A stretch of DNA of 64,000 bases from Pseudomonas sp. R5-89-07 (GTDB taxonomy: Bacteria > Pseudomonadota > Gammaproteobacteria > Pseudomonadales > Pseudomonadaceae), in contig NZ_CP027727.1 of the NCBI RefSeq assembly GCF_003851685.1, forward strand, positions 4,402,001 to 4,466,000, read 5' to 3'. The position numbers and the translations under genes were made by a program. This document shows, piece after piece, positions 1 to 8,270 of the stretch (position 1 is the stretch's first letter; each line of letters opens with the position of its first letter). The notes under the pieces are model-generated. The model saw only the letters and a list, made by a program, of their open reading frames with translations. It searched no databases and was not told where the DNA came from.

Positions 1-35
1 CCAATGGCCAAGCCCAAGGTGTTTTTCAGTTTCAT
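1..35 (-). CDS. oprF: Outer-membrane porin OprF, first codons only (cut by window edge)
   Basis: Only the first eleven full codons are in the window. Read on the minus strand they give MKLKNTLGLAI, the start of the OprF signal peptide. OprF is the major OmpA-family outer-membrane protein of Pseudomonas. A GGGGA ribosome site lies 8 bases before the ATG. The position directly downstream of sigX, in the same direction, is the conserved Pseudomonas arrangement and supports the call. Nothing about the mature protein can be judged from this window. Confidence 0.85.
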   Translation of the reverse strand, partial: MKLKNTLGLAI

Positions 36-142
36 CCGTTAAATCCCCATCTGGTGATTGTAAAGCAGTCCCACAAACCGGGGGACAACTCGGCGACAAG
101 TCTAACAGAACTTGCCTACACGTAAGAGATATTTGCTACGCA
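36..142 (-). promoter_or_regulatory. sigX-oprF intergenic region (oprF promoter region)
   Basis: This 107-base gap separates the sigX stop from the oprF start. In Pseudomonas oprF is known to be driven partly from this gap, including by SigX itself. A short inverted repeat (GTCCC at 68-72, GGGAC at 82-86) could form a hairpin. I could not place -35/-10 elements with confidence. Confidence 0.45.
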
Positions 143-733
143 CTAAGTTTCAGTCTCGCCCGCAAATTTCTCACGTAATTTATCAAGAGCACGTTTGTAA
201 CGCATCTTTGTAGCACTCAAACCCATGTGCATGATGTCAGCGATTTCTTGAAATTCCAATTCTGCGACGAAACGTAGCACCAGAATTTCACGGTCAATCG
301 GGTTCACATGCACCAACCAGCGATCGAGTCCGCCCTTTTCCTCGGGTGCCGGCGCCTTCTCTTCAGACGCTTCCTCAAGGGGGTCCAGACTCAAAGCGTC
401 CATCAAGCGACGCTTTCGCCGTTCCTTGCGATACTGCGTGATGCACTCGTTGTACGTGATGCTGTAGAGCCAGGTCTTGAACTTCGATTTACCCTCGAAG
501 TTCTTCAGGCCGTACAGCACCTTGAGCATCACTTCCTGACAGACATCATCCGCATCTCTATCGTTCCCTAAATACCTTGAACAAACGTTGAACAGAGTGC
601 GTTGATATCTGCGCATCAATTCTTCGTACGCGCGTGTTACGTGAAACAGCTCCGTGTGCGAACGCGCGACCAACTCCTCATCAGAGAGCTCACGGGGGTC
701 ATAGCGCGTGGACAGCGTTTGGGCTTTATTCAA
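143..733 (-). CDS. sigX: ECF RNA polymerase sigma factor SigX
   Basis: A 196-residue extracytoplasmic-function sigma factor. Region 2 spans about residues 40-100 (core-binding stretch around DRDADDVCQEV, -10 recognition around FKTWLYSITYN). Region 4 spans about 143-190 with the helix-turn-helix around LEFQEIADIMHMGLSATK. SigX controls oprF and membrane/fatty-acid genes in Pseudomonas and responds to cell-envelope state. The only start that keeps the full N-terminus is TTG at 733; no strong ribosome site precedes it. cmpX lies 87 bases upstream and oprF directly downstream, as in other pseudomonads. No anti-sigma gene is next to it, also as in other pseudomonads. Confidence 0.93.
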   Translation of the reverse strand: MNKAQTLSTRYDPRELSDEELVARSHTELFHVTRAYEELMRRYQRTLFNVCSRYLGNDRDADDVCQEVMLKVLYGLKNFEGKSKFKTWLYSITYNECITQYRKERRKRRLMDALSLDPLEEASEEKAPAPEEKGGLDRWLVHVNPIDREILVLRFVAELEFQEIADIMHMGLSATKMRYKRALDKLREKFAGETET

Positions 734-820
734 AACAAGTCGTGCCGGCAGTCAGGTCAATGTCCGCTGCAACCCGGTCAGCCCGGTTTGCGGCGGCGTA
801 CATTAGCAGGGTTTGCCGGT

Positions 821-1645
821 TTAGCGGCTACTGACCTGCTGCTCCAGGAGAATCCGGTTCGACAGCGACACCAGTTCTCCGTCATCGGTCAGCACCGTCG
901 TCTTGACTGTGCCGATCTCCTCGATTTGCCCTTCGACCTCGCCCACACGCACCTGTTGCCCAACTTGATATAGCTCACGCACGTAGATTCCCGCAAGAAT
1001 CTGTCCAGCAATTTCCCGACTTCCCAAGCCCATGGCCAGTGCAACGGCCAGACCAACGGTAATCAAAACAATCACGATAACGTGGTTCAGCAGGTCAGTC
1101 TTGACCTCCAACTGGCTGATCGCGACGGAAATACTGATGATAATCACCAGTCCCTGGGCAATTCGCCCCAGGCCTGCTGCATAGTCCAGCCCCACGCCTT
1201 CAGCAGCTCCGCGCACCAGCCCATTGGCCAGTTGCGCGAGCAAAACACCTACCAGCAACACCAGCGCGCCGCCGAAAACCTTCGGCAAATACAGTGCCAG
1301 CATGTCGAGCGTAGCTGAAACTCGCTCAAGTCCAAGGGACTGAGCCGCAGAAACCAGAAAAATAAGTAGAACGAACCAATAGACGATCTTGCCGATTAAG
1401 GTAGAGATAGGCACTTGCAGCCCGGCGCGGCCCAGCAGCTTGGTCAGGCCGGTGCCGGCCATCAGGCGGTCGAGCCCGAGTTTGGCGAGCAATTTGGATA
1501 GCAGAGTGTCGAGCAACTTGGCCACGACAAAGCCCAGCAATACCAGGACCAGGGCACCAAACAGGTTGGGAATGAAATTCGCCACCTTGGTCCACAATGC
1601 GGTCATCGCGGTGACCAGGCTCTGGGTCCAGAGATCAAGTTCCAT
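821..1645 (-). CDS. cmpX: Mechanosensitive-channel-like membrane protein CmpX
   Basis: A small MscS-superfamily protein of about 274 residues. N-terminal hydrophobic helices (LFGALVLVLLGFVVAKLL, then further segments near LPKVFGGALVLLVGVLLAQL) lead to a helix rich in Gly and Ala (GLAVALAMGLGSREIAG) and a beta-rich soluble end with GQQVRVGEVEGQIEEIG, the MscS beta-domain pattern. It is expected in the inner membrane and is known to affect SigX activity in Pseudomonas. ATG at 1645 was chosen, with AAGG about 10 bases upstream. A TTG at 1651 overlapping the crfX stop is a second possible start and would indicate translational coupling. Confidence 0.85.
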   Translation of the reverse strand: MELDLWTQSLVTAMTALWTKVANFIPNLFGALVLVLLGFVVAKLLDTLLSKLLAKLGLDRLMAGTGLTKLLGRAGLQVPISTLIGKIVYWFVLLIFLVSAAQSLGLERVSATLDMLALYLPKVFGGALVLLVGVLLAQLANGLVRGAAEGVGLDYAAGLGRIAQGLVIIISISVAISQLEVKTDLLNHVIVIVLITVGLAVALAMGLGSREIAGQILAGIYVRELYQVGQQVRVGEVEGQIEEIGTVKTTVLTDDGELVSLSNRILLEQQVSSR

Positions 1646-1647
1646 AT

Positions 1648-1893
1648 TCAATCAGCCTTATCAGCAGTGCGAGCAAGAGGTTTACCACGGGAAACCGGAG
1701 ACACATGGGCCGAACCGTTGTTCAGGGCCATCATCAATGCCGGCACCCAACGCCCGAGCAGACCGAACAGGTCACCCGCCCCAACCTGACGGTTGGCGGT
1801 TTTCAGTACGCGGCCCAGGCAAGCGTCGTCATCGCGGTTGGATGGCGAAGCATTGAGCATGTCACGCAAAGACTGTTCGAACGGATCGTGCAT
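1648..1893 (-). CDS. crfX: Small conserved protein CrfX
   Basis: A soluble 81-residue protein with no recognisable catalytic motif. It is identified by position and appearance: crfX is the small gene directly upstream of cmpX in Pseudomonas. The start at 1893 is favoured because GAGAGG lies 5-6 bases before the ATG; an in-frame GTG five codons further up at 1908 lacks this. Its stop codon abuts the start of cmpX, so the two are probably translated together. The function is unknown. Confidence 0.75.
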   Translation of the reverse strand: MHDPFEQSLRDMLNASPSNRDDDACLGRVLKTANRQVGAGDLFGLLGRWVPALMMALNNGSAHVSPVSRGKPLARTADKAD

Positions 1894-1979
1894 AGAGACC
1901 TCTCGCAAGTGATTTAAAAGACGAGGGTAAAATTCATCGGGTCACATCAACCCATTCCTACGTTCAGCTCATATCCAGT

Positions 1980-2975
1980 TCAAACCCAGCGCAATCGTCG
2001 AAATAGCCACCATTGCCCGAGGGCCACCGAAGCCATCAGCAGACAGGCAATCATGAATCCGTAGGGGCTGTTGGAAAACGGTATTCCCCCCACATTGATG
2101 CCCAGCAAGCCGGTCAGAAAACTCATCGGCAAGAAGATGCCGGTGATGATCCCGAAGCGGTACATCGTGCGGTTCATGCGCAGGCTCAAGCGCCGGTCTT
2201 CGGCCTCAAGCACCAGCCCTACGCGCTCCCGAGCCAATTCGAGCTCTTCCAGATAACGGGTCAGGCTGTTGTGCAACTCGTTCCAATAGTCGGCGTCGTC
2301 GTCACAGAACCACGTCAACTTGATGCGCGTCAGCTGCGCGAAAATATCCCGTTGCGGTGCCAGGAAACGCTTGAGCCCAGCCGCTCGCCGACGGATCTGC
2401 AAGACACTGCCGTGCTCCGGAGTATACCGTTCGTCGGCATCGAGTTTTTCTTCCTCGGAATCGACGATTTCGGACAGCCCGGCGACCAGATCCTGCACTT
2501 TATTGGTCAGGTACTGCGCCATATAAAGGATGAGTTCAGACGCGGTTCTGGGACCTTTTCCCTCAGCCAACTGCACCAGCAACTCGTCGGTGGCCCGTAA
2601 CGGGCGCAAACGCAGGGAAATCACACGATGGGCTGCTGCGAATATGCGTACCGAAACCATGTCCTCCGGTTCCGCGCCGGGATTGAGATTGATCCCGCGC
2701 AGAAACAGCAGCAGCTCGGCGTCCGGCAACGGCAACAGGCGCGGGCGGGTATTTTCTTCCAGCAGCAGGTCACAGGCAAACTCGCTCAAGCCGCTGGATT
2801 TGCGCAGCCAGGTCTGGGTTTGCGGATGGCTGCGATCCCAATGCAGCCACAGGCTTTCCTGGGGCTGCAGTTGCAACTCGTCAAGCTCAGTCCGGGCAAT
2901 CGAACGCGCACCGCCTTTACCGTCCAGCACCAGGGCATGCACCAGCCCCCATTGCGCGTTTTCTTCCTCGAACAT
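1980..2975 (-). CDS. zntB: CorA-family zinc transporter ZntB (CmaX)
   Basis: A 331-residue CorA-superfamily protein. The long cytoplasmic N-terminal part ends in a charged helix. Two transmembrane helices lie at the C-terminus (about residues 280-330). The loop motif before the last helix reads GINVGGIPF. True Mg2+ CorA proteins have GMN here; GIN is the ZntB form, associated with Zn2+ transport. Start ATG 2975 has AAAGGGG just upstream and is preferred over the GTG at 2981. It follows rraA on the same strand (25-base gap), so the two may share a transcript. This is the gene called cmaX in P. aeruginosa. Confidence 0.88.
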   Translation of the reverse strand: MFEEENAQWGLVHALVLDGKGGARSIARTELDELQLQPQESLWLHWDRSHPQTQTWLRKSSGLSEFACDLLLEENTRPRLLPLPDAELLLFLRGINLNPGAEPEDMVSVRIFAAAHRVISLRLRPLRATDELLVQLAEGKGPRTASELILYMAQYLTNKVQDLVAGLSEIVDSEEEKLDADERYTPEHGSVLQIRRRAAGLKRFLAPQRDIFAQLTRIKLTWFCDDDADYWNELHNSLTRYLEELELARERVGLVLEAEDRRLSLRMNRTMYRFGIITGIFLPMSFLTGLLGINVGGIPFSNSPYGFMIACLLMASVALGQWWLFRRLRWV

Positions 2976-3000
2976 CCTCACCCCTTTCGACTACCGCTAT

Positions 3001-3492
3001 TTATTCAGGCATTTTTAGTGGGCTGGGCGAAACGATCACACCGTTGTTATCGGCATACACGTATTCACCCGGGCGGAACGTCACGCCCGCAAAGGTCACC
3101 ACCACGTTCAGGTCACCCAGGCCGCGCTTGTCGGTTTTCATCGGGTGGGAAGCCAGGGCCTGCACGCCCAAGTCGGTCTGGGCAATGACATCGACATCGC
3201 GGATGCAACCGTAGATCACCATGCCTTCCCAGCCGTTTTTCGCGGCTTTCTCGGCGATCAGGTCACCCAGCAATGCACGCCGTAGCGAACCACCGCCATC
3301 GACTACCAATACCTTACCGGCGCCCGGCTGGTCGGCCTGTTGCTTGACCAGGGAGTTATCTTCGAAGCATTTGATGGTGACAATTTCGCCACCAAAGGAG
3401 TCTCGGCCACCGAAGTTGCTGAACATCGGCTCGACCACCTGTACCAGCTCCGGGTAAGCGTCACACAGGTCTGGGGTCACGTAATGGTTCAT
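3001..3492 (-). CDS. rraA: RraA-family protein (RNase E activity regulator / HMG aldolase-like)
   Basis: A 163-residue RraA-fold protein. The glycine-rich segment [17 protein letters not shown] and the downstream GCIRDVD form the G-x20-R-D pattern that binds the divalent metal and substrate in 4-hydroxy-4-methyl-2-oxoglutarate/oxaloacetate aldolases of this fold. The same family in E. coli inhibits RNase E. From sequence alone the aldolase and RNase-regulator roles cannot be separated. Start ATG 3492 has AGGAG seven bases upstream; an in-frame extension to 3624 has no support. A second RNase E regulator, rraB, lies at 54.4 kb. Confidence 0.85.
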   Translation of the reverse strand: MNHYVTPDLCDAYPELVQVVEPMFSNFGGRDSFGGEIVTIKCFEDNSLVKQQADQPGAGKVLVVDGGGSLRRALLGDLIAEKAAKNGWEGMVIYGCIRDVDVIAQTDLGVQALASHPMKTDKRGLGDLNVVVTFAGVTFRPGEYVYADNNGVIVSPSPLKMPE

Positions 3493-3613
3493 CGAGAAAC
3501 TCCTGTCGTCAAAGAAGAGGTCGAACAGCCCACGGTGTGCATCAGAAAACGTCTTGCAGCCGTCATTCTTTAAGGGCTGGCAAGCGACGGCGGCCATGAT
3601 CAGACTCACTTGA

Positions 3614-3636
3614 GCGTAACGCAATAGCGGTTACGC
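3614..3636. promoter_or_regulatory. Inverted repeat upstream of rraA
   Basis: GCGTAAC (3614-3620) and GTTACGC (3630-3636) form a perfect 7-base inverted repeat with a 9-base spacer, about 120 bases before the rraA start. The gap from 3493 to 3720 contains no gene. The repeat could be an operator or a hairpin; no regulator can be assigned. Confidence 0.35.
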
Positions 3637-3720
3637 GACTGAATATGACCAGAAGCGCCTGATGCGTCATATCTTAGCCGCAACCACTCAAGAGTGAAAC
3701 GCCCTTGGTAGAGCGCTTCG

Positions 3721-4710
3721 TCAAACTGCGGCAGCCACCTCGGGCCGTGTACCGAACAAAGGTGTCAGCGGGTCTTTCAACCAACGCTCCACCAAAGGCC
3801 AGACTTCGGCCTGTGCGGCTTTGCTGACCAGCATTTGTACATGCCCGAAGTCATCGGTAAACCCCTGTCGACGCCCCAGGCACAGGTACTGTCGATGCTC
3901 ACTGCCGACCTGCTCGAACAGCTTGCGGCACGCCCAGTCCGGATCTTGCTGGTCGCCCGCTGCGCTGACCACCAACAGCGGCACGTCGACCTCTGCCAGG
4001 CCTTTCCACCAATCACGCTCGGCATCGCCGAAGCGGCCGAACAGGCCATTCCAGCGCATGGCTTCGATCATCACACCGGCCGGCTCGTCCTCGGGGCCGC
4101 GCTTGAAGCGTGGGCCGGACACCTGGGCAAGACGCTTCAAAACCAGCCGAGCGCCCCACTCCACCGGTGGAATTTTCAACGGCCAATGGGTGCGGCTGAC
4201 CTGGCAGCCGAATAACGCCGCCGACGCCACTGACTGCGCGTTCAGGTATTGCCCGCCCAGCGCTGCCGCCAACGTTGTGGCACCGAGGGAATGGCCGACC
4301 CAATGCGGGGCCTGCCCGCTTTGCTCGTGCACAAACGCGCCAATGGCTGGCAAATCGTACCGAGCGTAGTCGGCGACACGGTTGCGAGCGTAGTCATGGT
4401 TGCGCTTGGACAGGCCATGGCCGCGCATTTCCGGGATCCACACATCGAATCCCCGGCGTGCCAGGTGAGCCCCCAGGCCGATACCCTTGGGCGAATACCA
4501 GAAGCGCCGATTGGAAAAACTGCCATGCAGGAAAATAACCGGCGTGCCCCGGTTTTCCGGGACATCGGCCAGGCCCAACCGGGTAACCGCCAGCTCGACG
4601 GTACCGTCGGGGCTGTTACAGGGCTTGAGACGGTACACATCTTCACTCAGGTCGCCACGACGTTCAGCGCTGATCAGGGCGACAGGAAACAGGTTGCTGC
4701 TGCTTTGCAT
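3721..4710 (-). CDS. Alpha/beta-hydrolase family protein
   Basis: A 329-residue alpha/beta-hydrolase. The oxyanion region VIFLHGSFSNRRFW is followed by the nucleophile elbow GHSLG (Ser), an acidic residue in VSAAGDQQDPDW, and a catalytic His in DFGHVQML. The usual order Ser-Asp-His is intact, so it is probably an active esterase or lipase-like enzyme; the substrate is unknown. Start ATG 4710 is chosen because an upstream extension would read through a strong terminator hairpin. The ribosome site is weak (AAGAA). The same gene sits next to ppsA in P. aeruginosa. Confidence 0.8.
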   Translation of the reverse strand: MQSSSNLFPVALISAERRGDLSEDVYRLKPCNSPDGTVELAVTRLGLADVPENRGTPVIFLHGSFSNRRFWYSPKGIGLGAHLARRGFDVWIPEMRGHGLSKRNHDYARNRVADYARYDLPAIGAFVHEQSGQAPHWVGHSLGATTLAAALGGQYLNAQSVASAALFGCQVSRTHWPLKIPPVEWGARLVLKRLAQVSGPRFKRGPEDEPAGVMIEAMRWNGLFGRFGDAERDWWKGLAEVDVPLLVVSAAGDQQDPDWACRKLFEQVGSEHRQYLCLGRRQGFTDDFGHVQMLVSKAAQAEVWPLVERWLKDPLTPLFGTRPEVAAAV

Positions 4711-4723
4711 AAGGTTCTTGCAC

Positions 4724-4756
4724 AAAAAAGGGCGGCGTCCGGTAGGAATTCCGCCC
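4724..4756 (-). terminator. Rho-independent terminator 13 bases before the hydrolase start
   Basis: On the minus strand GGGCGG and CCGCCC form a six-pair all-GC stem around a 15-base loop, followed directly by six T residues. It ends ppsA transcription. It stops only 13 bases short of the hydrolase ATG, which leaves little room for an independent leader. Confidence 0.7.
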
Positions 4757-4770
4757 TGTACAGATAAGAA

Positions 4771-4799
4771 TGCCGGCCACCCTAAGCGAGTGACCGGCA
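4771..4799 (-). terminator. Hairpin directly after ppsA
   Basis: TGCCGGCCAC (4771-4780) pairs with GTGACCGGCA (4790-4799) with one wobble, 17 bases past the ppsA stop. On the minus strand only a weak T-rich tract follows, so it may protect the 3' end or help the stronger terminator just downstream. Confidence 0.5.
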
Positions 4800-4816
4800 C
4801 TTTTGACGTAGCGATG

Positions 4817-7192
4817 TTACGCCGACGCTTGGCCTTCGGCGAGGAAGAACCAGGTTTCAAGCACGGAATCGGGGTTCAGCGAGACGCTTTCGATACCCTG
4901 CTCCATCAGCCATTTAGCCAGGTCTGGGTGATCGGAAGGGCCTTGGCCGCAGATACCGATGTACTTGCCGGCCTTGTTGCAGGCCTGGATGGCGTTGGCC
5001 AGCAGCTTCTTGACCGCAGGATTTCGCTCGTCGAACAGGTGAGCGATGATTCCGGAGTCGCGATCCAGGCCCAGGGTCAGTTGGGTCAGGTCGTTGGAGC
5101 CGATGGAGAAACCGTCAAAGAACTCCAGGAACTCTTCAGCCAGGATGGCGTTGGACGGCAGCTCGCACATCATGATGACCCGCAGGCCGTTCTCGCCGCG
5201 CGTCAAACCGTTTTCGGCCAGCAGGTCGACCACCTGGCTCGCCTCGCCCAGGGTGCGCACGAACGGCACCATGATCTCGACGTTGGTCAGCCCCATCTCG
5301 TTGCGCACGCGCTTGAGGGCGCGGCATTCGAGTTCGAAGCAGTCACGGAACGCTTCGCTGATGTAACGCGAGGCGCCACGGAAACCCAGCATCGGGTTTT
5401 CTTCTTCGGGCTCGTAGAGCTTGCCGCCGATCAGGTTGGCGTATTCATTGGACTTGAAGTCCGACAGGCGCACGATGACCTTTTTCGGGTAGAACGCCGC
5501 CGCCAGGGTGCTGATGCCTTCCACCAGCTTCTCGACATAGAAGCCCACCGGGTCGTTGTAGCCGGCGATGCGCTTGTCGACGCTTTCCTTGATGTCCAGC
5601 GGCAGGCCGTCGTAGTTCAACAGGGCCTTGGGGTGCACGCCGATCATGCGGTTGATGATGAACTCCAGGCGGGCCAGGCCCACGCCGGCGTTCGGCAACT
5701 GCGCGAAGTCGAAAGCGCGGTCCGGGTTGCCGACGTTCATCATGATCTTGAACGGCAGGTCCGGCATGGCGTCGATGGAGTTCTGCTTGATGTCGAAACC
5801 CAGCTCACCTTCGAAGATGAACCCGGTGTCGCCTTCGGCGCAGGACACGGTCACACCCTGGCCGTCTTTCAACAACTGCGTGGCGTTGCCGCAACCGACC
5901 ACGGCAGGAATCCCCAGCTCACGGGCAATGATGGCCGCGTGGCAGGTGCGCCCGCCACGGTTGGTCACGATGGCGCTGGCGCGCTTCATCACCGGTTCCC
6001 AGTCCGGGTCGGTCATGTCGGACACCAGCACGTCACCTGGCTGGACTTTGTCCATTTCGGACACGTCCTTGATGATGCGTACCTTGCCGGCGCCGATGCG
6101 CTGGCCGATGGCACGGCCTTCCACCAGCACAGTGCCGGTTTCCTTGAGCAGGTAGCGCTCCATGACGTTGGCCGAGGTGCGGCTCTTCACGGTTTCGGGG
6201 CGGGCCTGCACGATGTACAGCTTGCCGTCGTCACCGTCTTTGGCCCACTCGATGTCCATCGGGCACTTGTAGTGCTTTTCGATGATCATCGCTTGCTTGG
6301 CCAGCTCGCTGACTTCAGCGTCGGTCAGGCAGAAACGCGCGCGCTCGGCCTTGTCGACGTCCACCGTTTTAACGGAACGACCGGCCTTGGCCTCGTCGCC
6401 GTAGATCATCTTGATCGCCTTGCTGCCCAGGTTGCGGCGCAGGATGGCCGGGCGGCCGGCCTCAAGGGTGTGCTTGTGCACATAGAATTCGTCCGGGTTC
6501 ACCGCGCCTTGTACGACGGTTTCGCCCAGGCCGTAGGCGCCGGTGATAAACACCACGTCACGGAAGCCCGATTCGGTATCGAGGGTGAACATCACGCCGG
6601 CGGTGCCGGTTTCCGAACGCACCATGCGCTGTACACCGGCAGACAAGGCCACCAGCTTGTGGTCGAAACCCTGGTGTACGCGGTAGGAAATGGCGCGGTC
6701 GTTGAACAGTGAGGCAAACACTTCCTTGGCCGCGCGGATCACGTTTTCAACGCCGCGGATATTGAGGAAGGTTTCTTGTTGGCCGGCGAAAGAGGCATCC
6801 GGCAGGTCTTCAGCGGTGGCCGAGGAGCGCACGGCGACGGCCATATCCGGGTTACCGGCGGACAGGGTGGCGAAGGCGGTGCGGATTTCTTCGTTGAGCT
6901 TTTCGGGGAACTCGGCTTCCATGATCCATTGGCGGATCTGGGCGCCGGTCCGGGCCAGGGCATTGACGTCATCGACGTCCAGGGCGTCCAGCGCGGCGTG
7001 GATCTGGGCGTTGAGGCCACTCAGCTCGAGGAAATCGCGGTAAGCCTGGGCCGTGGTGGCGAAACCACCGGGCACCGAGACACCAGCGCCTGCAAGATTA
7101 CTGATCATCTCGCCGAGGGATGCGTTCTTGCCCCCCACATGCTCTACATCATGGACGCCGAGCTTATCGAGGGAAACTACGTACTCTACCAA
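4817..7192 (-). CDS. ppsA: Phosphoenolpyruvate synthase
   Basis: A full-length 791-residue PEP synthase: pyruvate + ATP + water to PEP + AMP + phosphate, needed for gluconeogenesis from C2/C3 acids. The N-terminal ATP-grasp domain covers about residues 10-340 ([20 protein letters not shown]). The swivelling phosphohistidine domain carries GGRTCHAAI. The C-terminal PEP/pyruvate barrel ends with [12 protein letters not shown] and the GICGQGPS segment. The start is TTG at 7192, seven bases after GGAGAG. It is divergent from ppsR, which encodes its regulator. Confidence 0.97.
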   Translation of the reverse strand: MVEYVVSLDKLGVHDVEHVGGKNASLGEMISNLAGAGVSVPGGFATTAQAYRDFLELSGLNAQIHAALDALDVDDVNALARTGAQIRQWIMEAEFPEKLNEEIRTAFATLSAGNPDMAVAVRSSATAEDLPDASFAGQQETFLNIRGVENVIRAAKEVFASLFNDRAISYRVHQGFDHKLVALSAGVQRMVRSETGTAGVMFTLDTESGFRDVVFITGAYGLGETVVQGAVNPDEFYVHKHTLEAGRPAILRRNLGSKAIKMIYGDEAKAGRSVKTVDVDKAERARFCLTDAEVSELAKQAMIIEKHYKCPMDIEWAKDGDDGKLYIVQARPETVKSRTSANVMERYLLKETGTVLVEGRAIGQRIGAGKVRIIKDVSEMDKVQPGDVLVSDMTDPDWEPVMKRASAIVTNRGGRTCHAAIIARELGIPAVVGCGNATQLLKDGQGVTVSCAEGDTGFIFEGELGFDIKQNSIDAMPDLPFKIMMNVGNPDRAFDFAQLPNAGVGLARLEFIINRMIGVHPKALLNYDGLPLDIKESVDKRIAGYNDPVGFYVEKLVEGISTLAAAFYPKKVIVRLSDFKSNEYANLIGGKLYEPEEENPMLGFRGASRYISEAFRDCFELECRALKRVRNEMGLTNVEIMVPFVRTLGEASQVVDLLAENGLTRGENGLRVIMMCELPSNAILAEEFLEFFDGFSIGSNDLTQLTLGLDRDSGIIAHLFDERNPAVKKLLANAIQACNKAGKYIGICGQGPSDHPDLAKWLMEQGIESVSLNPDSVLETWFFLAEGQASA

Positions 7193-7370
7193 GGTGATCT
7201 CTCCACTTTCTGTGTTGGAAAAGCTCAGGACGCGGGTTGCTCAGTAGGAGCAAACGCCAGCGCTTGTGGCCTGGACCTGGAAAATAAGTGAGAATGCGGC
7301 CCACTGCGGGACGGCAAAATCGCGCCTATCATATCCAAGATTCGCCATCAGCTTAAGGCCCAGGGCTCAA
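7193..7370. promoter_or_regulatory. Divergent ppsA-ppsR promoter region
   Basis: A 178-base gap between two divergent starts. It must hold the promoters of both ppsA and ppsR. No clear operator palindrome was seen. Confidence 0.4.
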
Positions 7371-8189
7371 ATGAAACGATCTGCTTTCTTTATTTCCGAT
7401 GGCACCGGCATCACGGCCGAAACACTGGGCCAGAGCCTGCTCGCGCAGTTCGAAAACATTACCTTCGCCAAATTCACACGGCCTTATATAGACAGCGTGG
7501 ATAAAGCGCGGGCCATGGTACAACAAATCAATCTGGCGGCCGAAAAAGACGGCTTTCGCCCGATCATTTTCGACACCATCGTCAACCAGGACATTCGTGA
7601 GATTCTCGCAACGTCGAATGGTTTCATGATCGATATTTTCTCCACGTTCCTGGCGCCATTGGAACAGGAGCTGAGCGAACATTCCTCTTACTCCGTCGGA
7701 AAGTCCCACTCCATTGGTCATAATTCCAACTACATGGAGCGTATCGAGGCGGTGAACTTCGCCCTCGATAACGACGACGGCGCCCGCACGCACTACTATG
7801 ACAAGGCCGACCTGATCCTGGTCGGCGTGTCGCGCTGCGGCAAGACGCCGACCTGCCTGTACATGGCTATGCAATTCGGTATCCGCGCGGCCAACTACCC
7901 GCTGACCGAAGACGACATGGAACACCTGACGCTGCCAGCCGCCCTGCGCGCGCATTCGCACAAGCTGTTCGGCCTGACCATCGACCCGGACCGGCTCACG
8001 GCGATCCGCAATGAACGCAAGCCCAACAGCCGCTATTCGAGTTACGCCCAGTGCGAGTTCGAAGTGCGCGAAGTGGAAAATCTGTTCCGCCGCGAGAATA
8101 TTGCGCACATCAATTCCACGCATTTTTCGGTGGAAGAAATTTCAGCGAAGATTCTGGTGGAGAAAGGTGTGGAGCGGCGGTTCAAGTGA
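7371..8189 (+). CDS. ppsR: PEP synthase regulatory kinase/phosphorylase (PSRP)
   Basis: A 272-residue DUF299/PSRP protein. It inactivates PEP synthase by ADP-dependent phosphorylation of a Thr next to the catalytic His and reverses this by Pi-dependent phosphorolysis. The N-terminus [15 protein letters not shown] is the family signature. A P-loop-like GVSRCGKTP lies at about residues 151-159. Start ATG 7371 begins the conserved MKRSAFF; in-frame sequence upstream to 7266 does not resemble the family. Divergent from its target ppsA. Confidence 0.95.
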   Translation: MKRSAFFISDGTGITAETLGQSLLAQFENITFAKFTRPYIDSVDKARAMVQQINLAAEKDGFRPIIFDTIVNQDIREILATSNGFMIDIFSTFLAPLEQELSEHSSYSVGKSHSIGHNSNYMERIEAVNFALDNDDGARTHYYDKADLILVGVSRCGKTPTCLYMAMQFGIRAANYPLTEDDMEHLTLPAALRAHSHKLFGLTIDPDRLTAIRNERKPNSRYSSYAQCEFEVREVENLFRRENIAHINSTHFSVEEISAKILVEKGVERRFK

Positions 8190-8232
8190 GGCGAGTGCCA
8201 GCCTCAAGCGGCAAGCGGCAAGCCAGCTTATA

Positions 8233-8265
8233 GCTTGAAGCTTGAAGCTTGAAGCTTGAAGCTTA
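8233..8265. repeat. Tandem 7-base repeat (AGCTTGA x4.7)
   Basis: Four perfect copies of AGCTTGA and a partial fifth lie between the convergent ends of ppsR and the MocR regulator gene. They follow a related CAAGCGG repetition at about 8206-8222. Such AGCTTGAAGCTT arrays are frequent in Pseudomonas intergenic DNA. Copy number may vary by slippage. No gene is disrupted. Confidence 0.8.
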
Positions 8266-8270
8266 GTAAC

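Noticed and set aside
4487..6712. 741-codon open frame on the plus strand opposite ppsA
   Set aside because: It lies antisense to a well-conserved PEP synthase gene; its protein is full of His, Gln, Val and Asp as expected from high-G+C shadow frames and has no domain.
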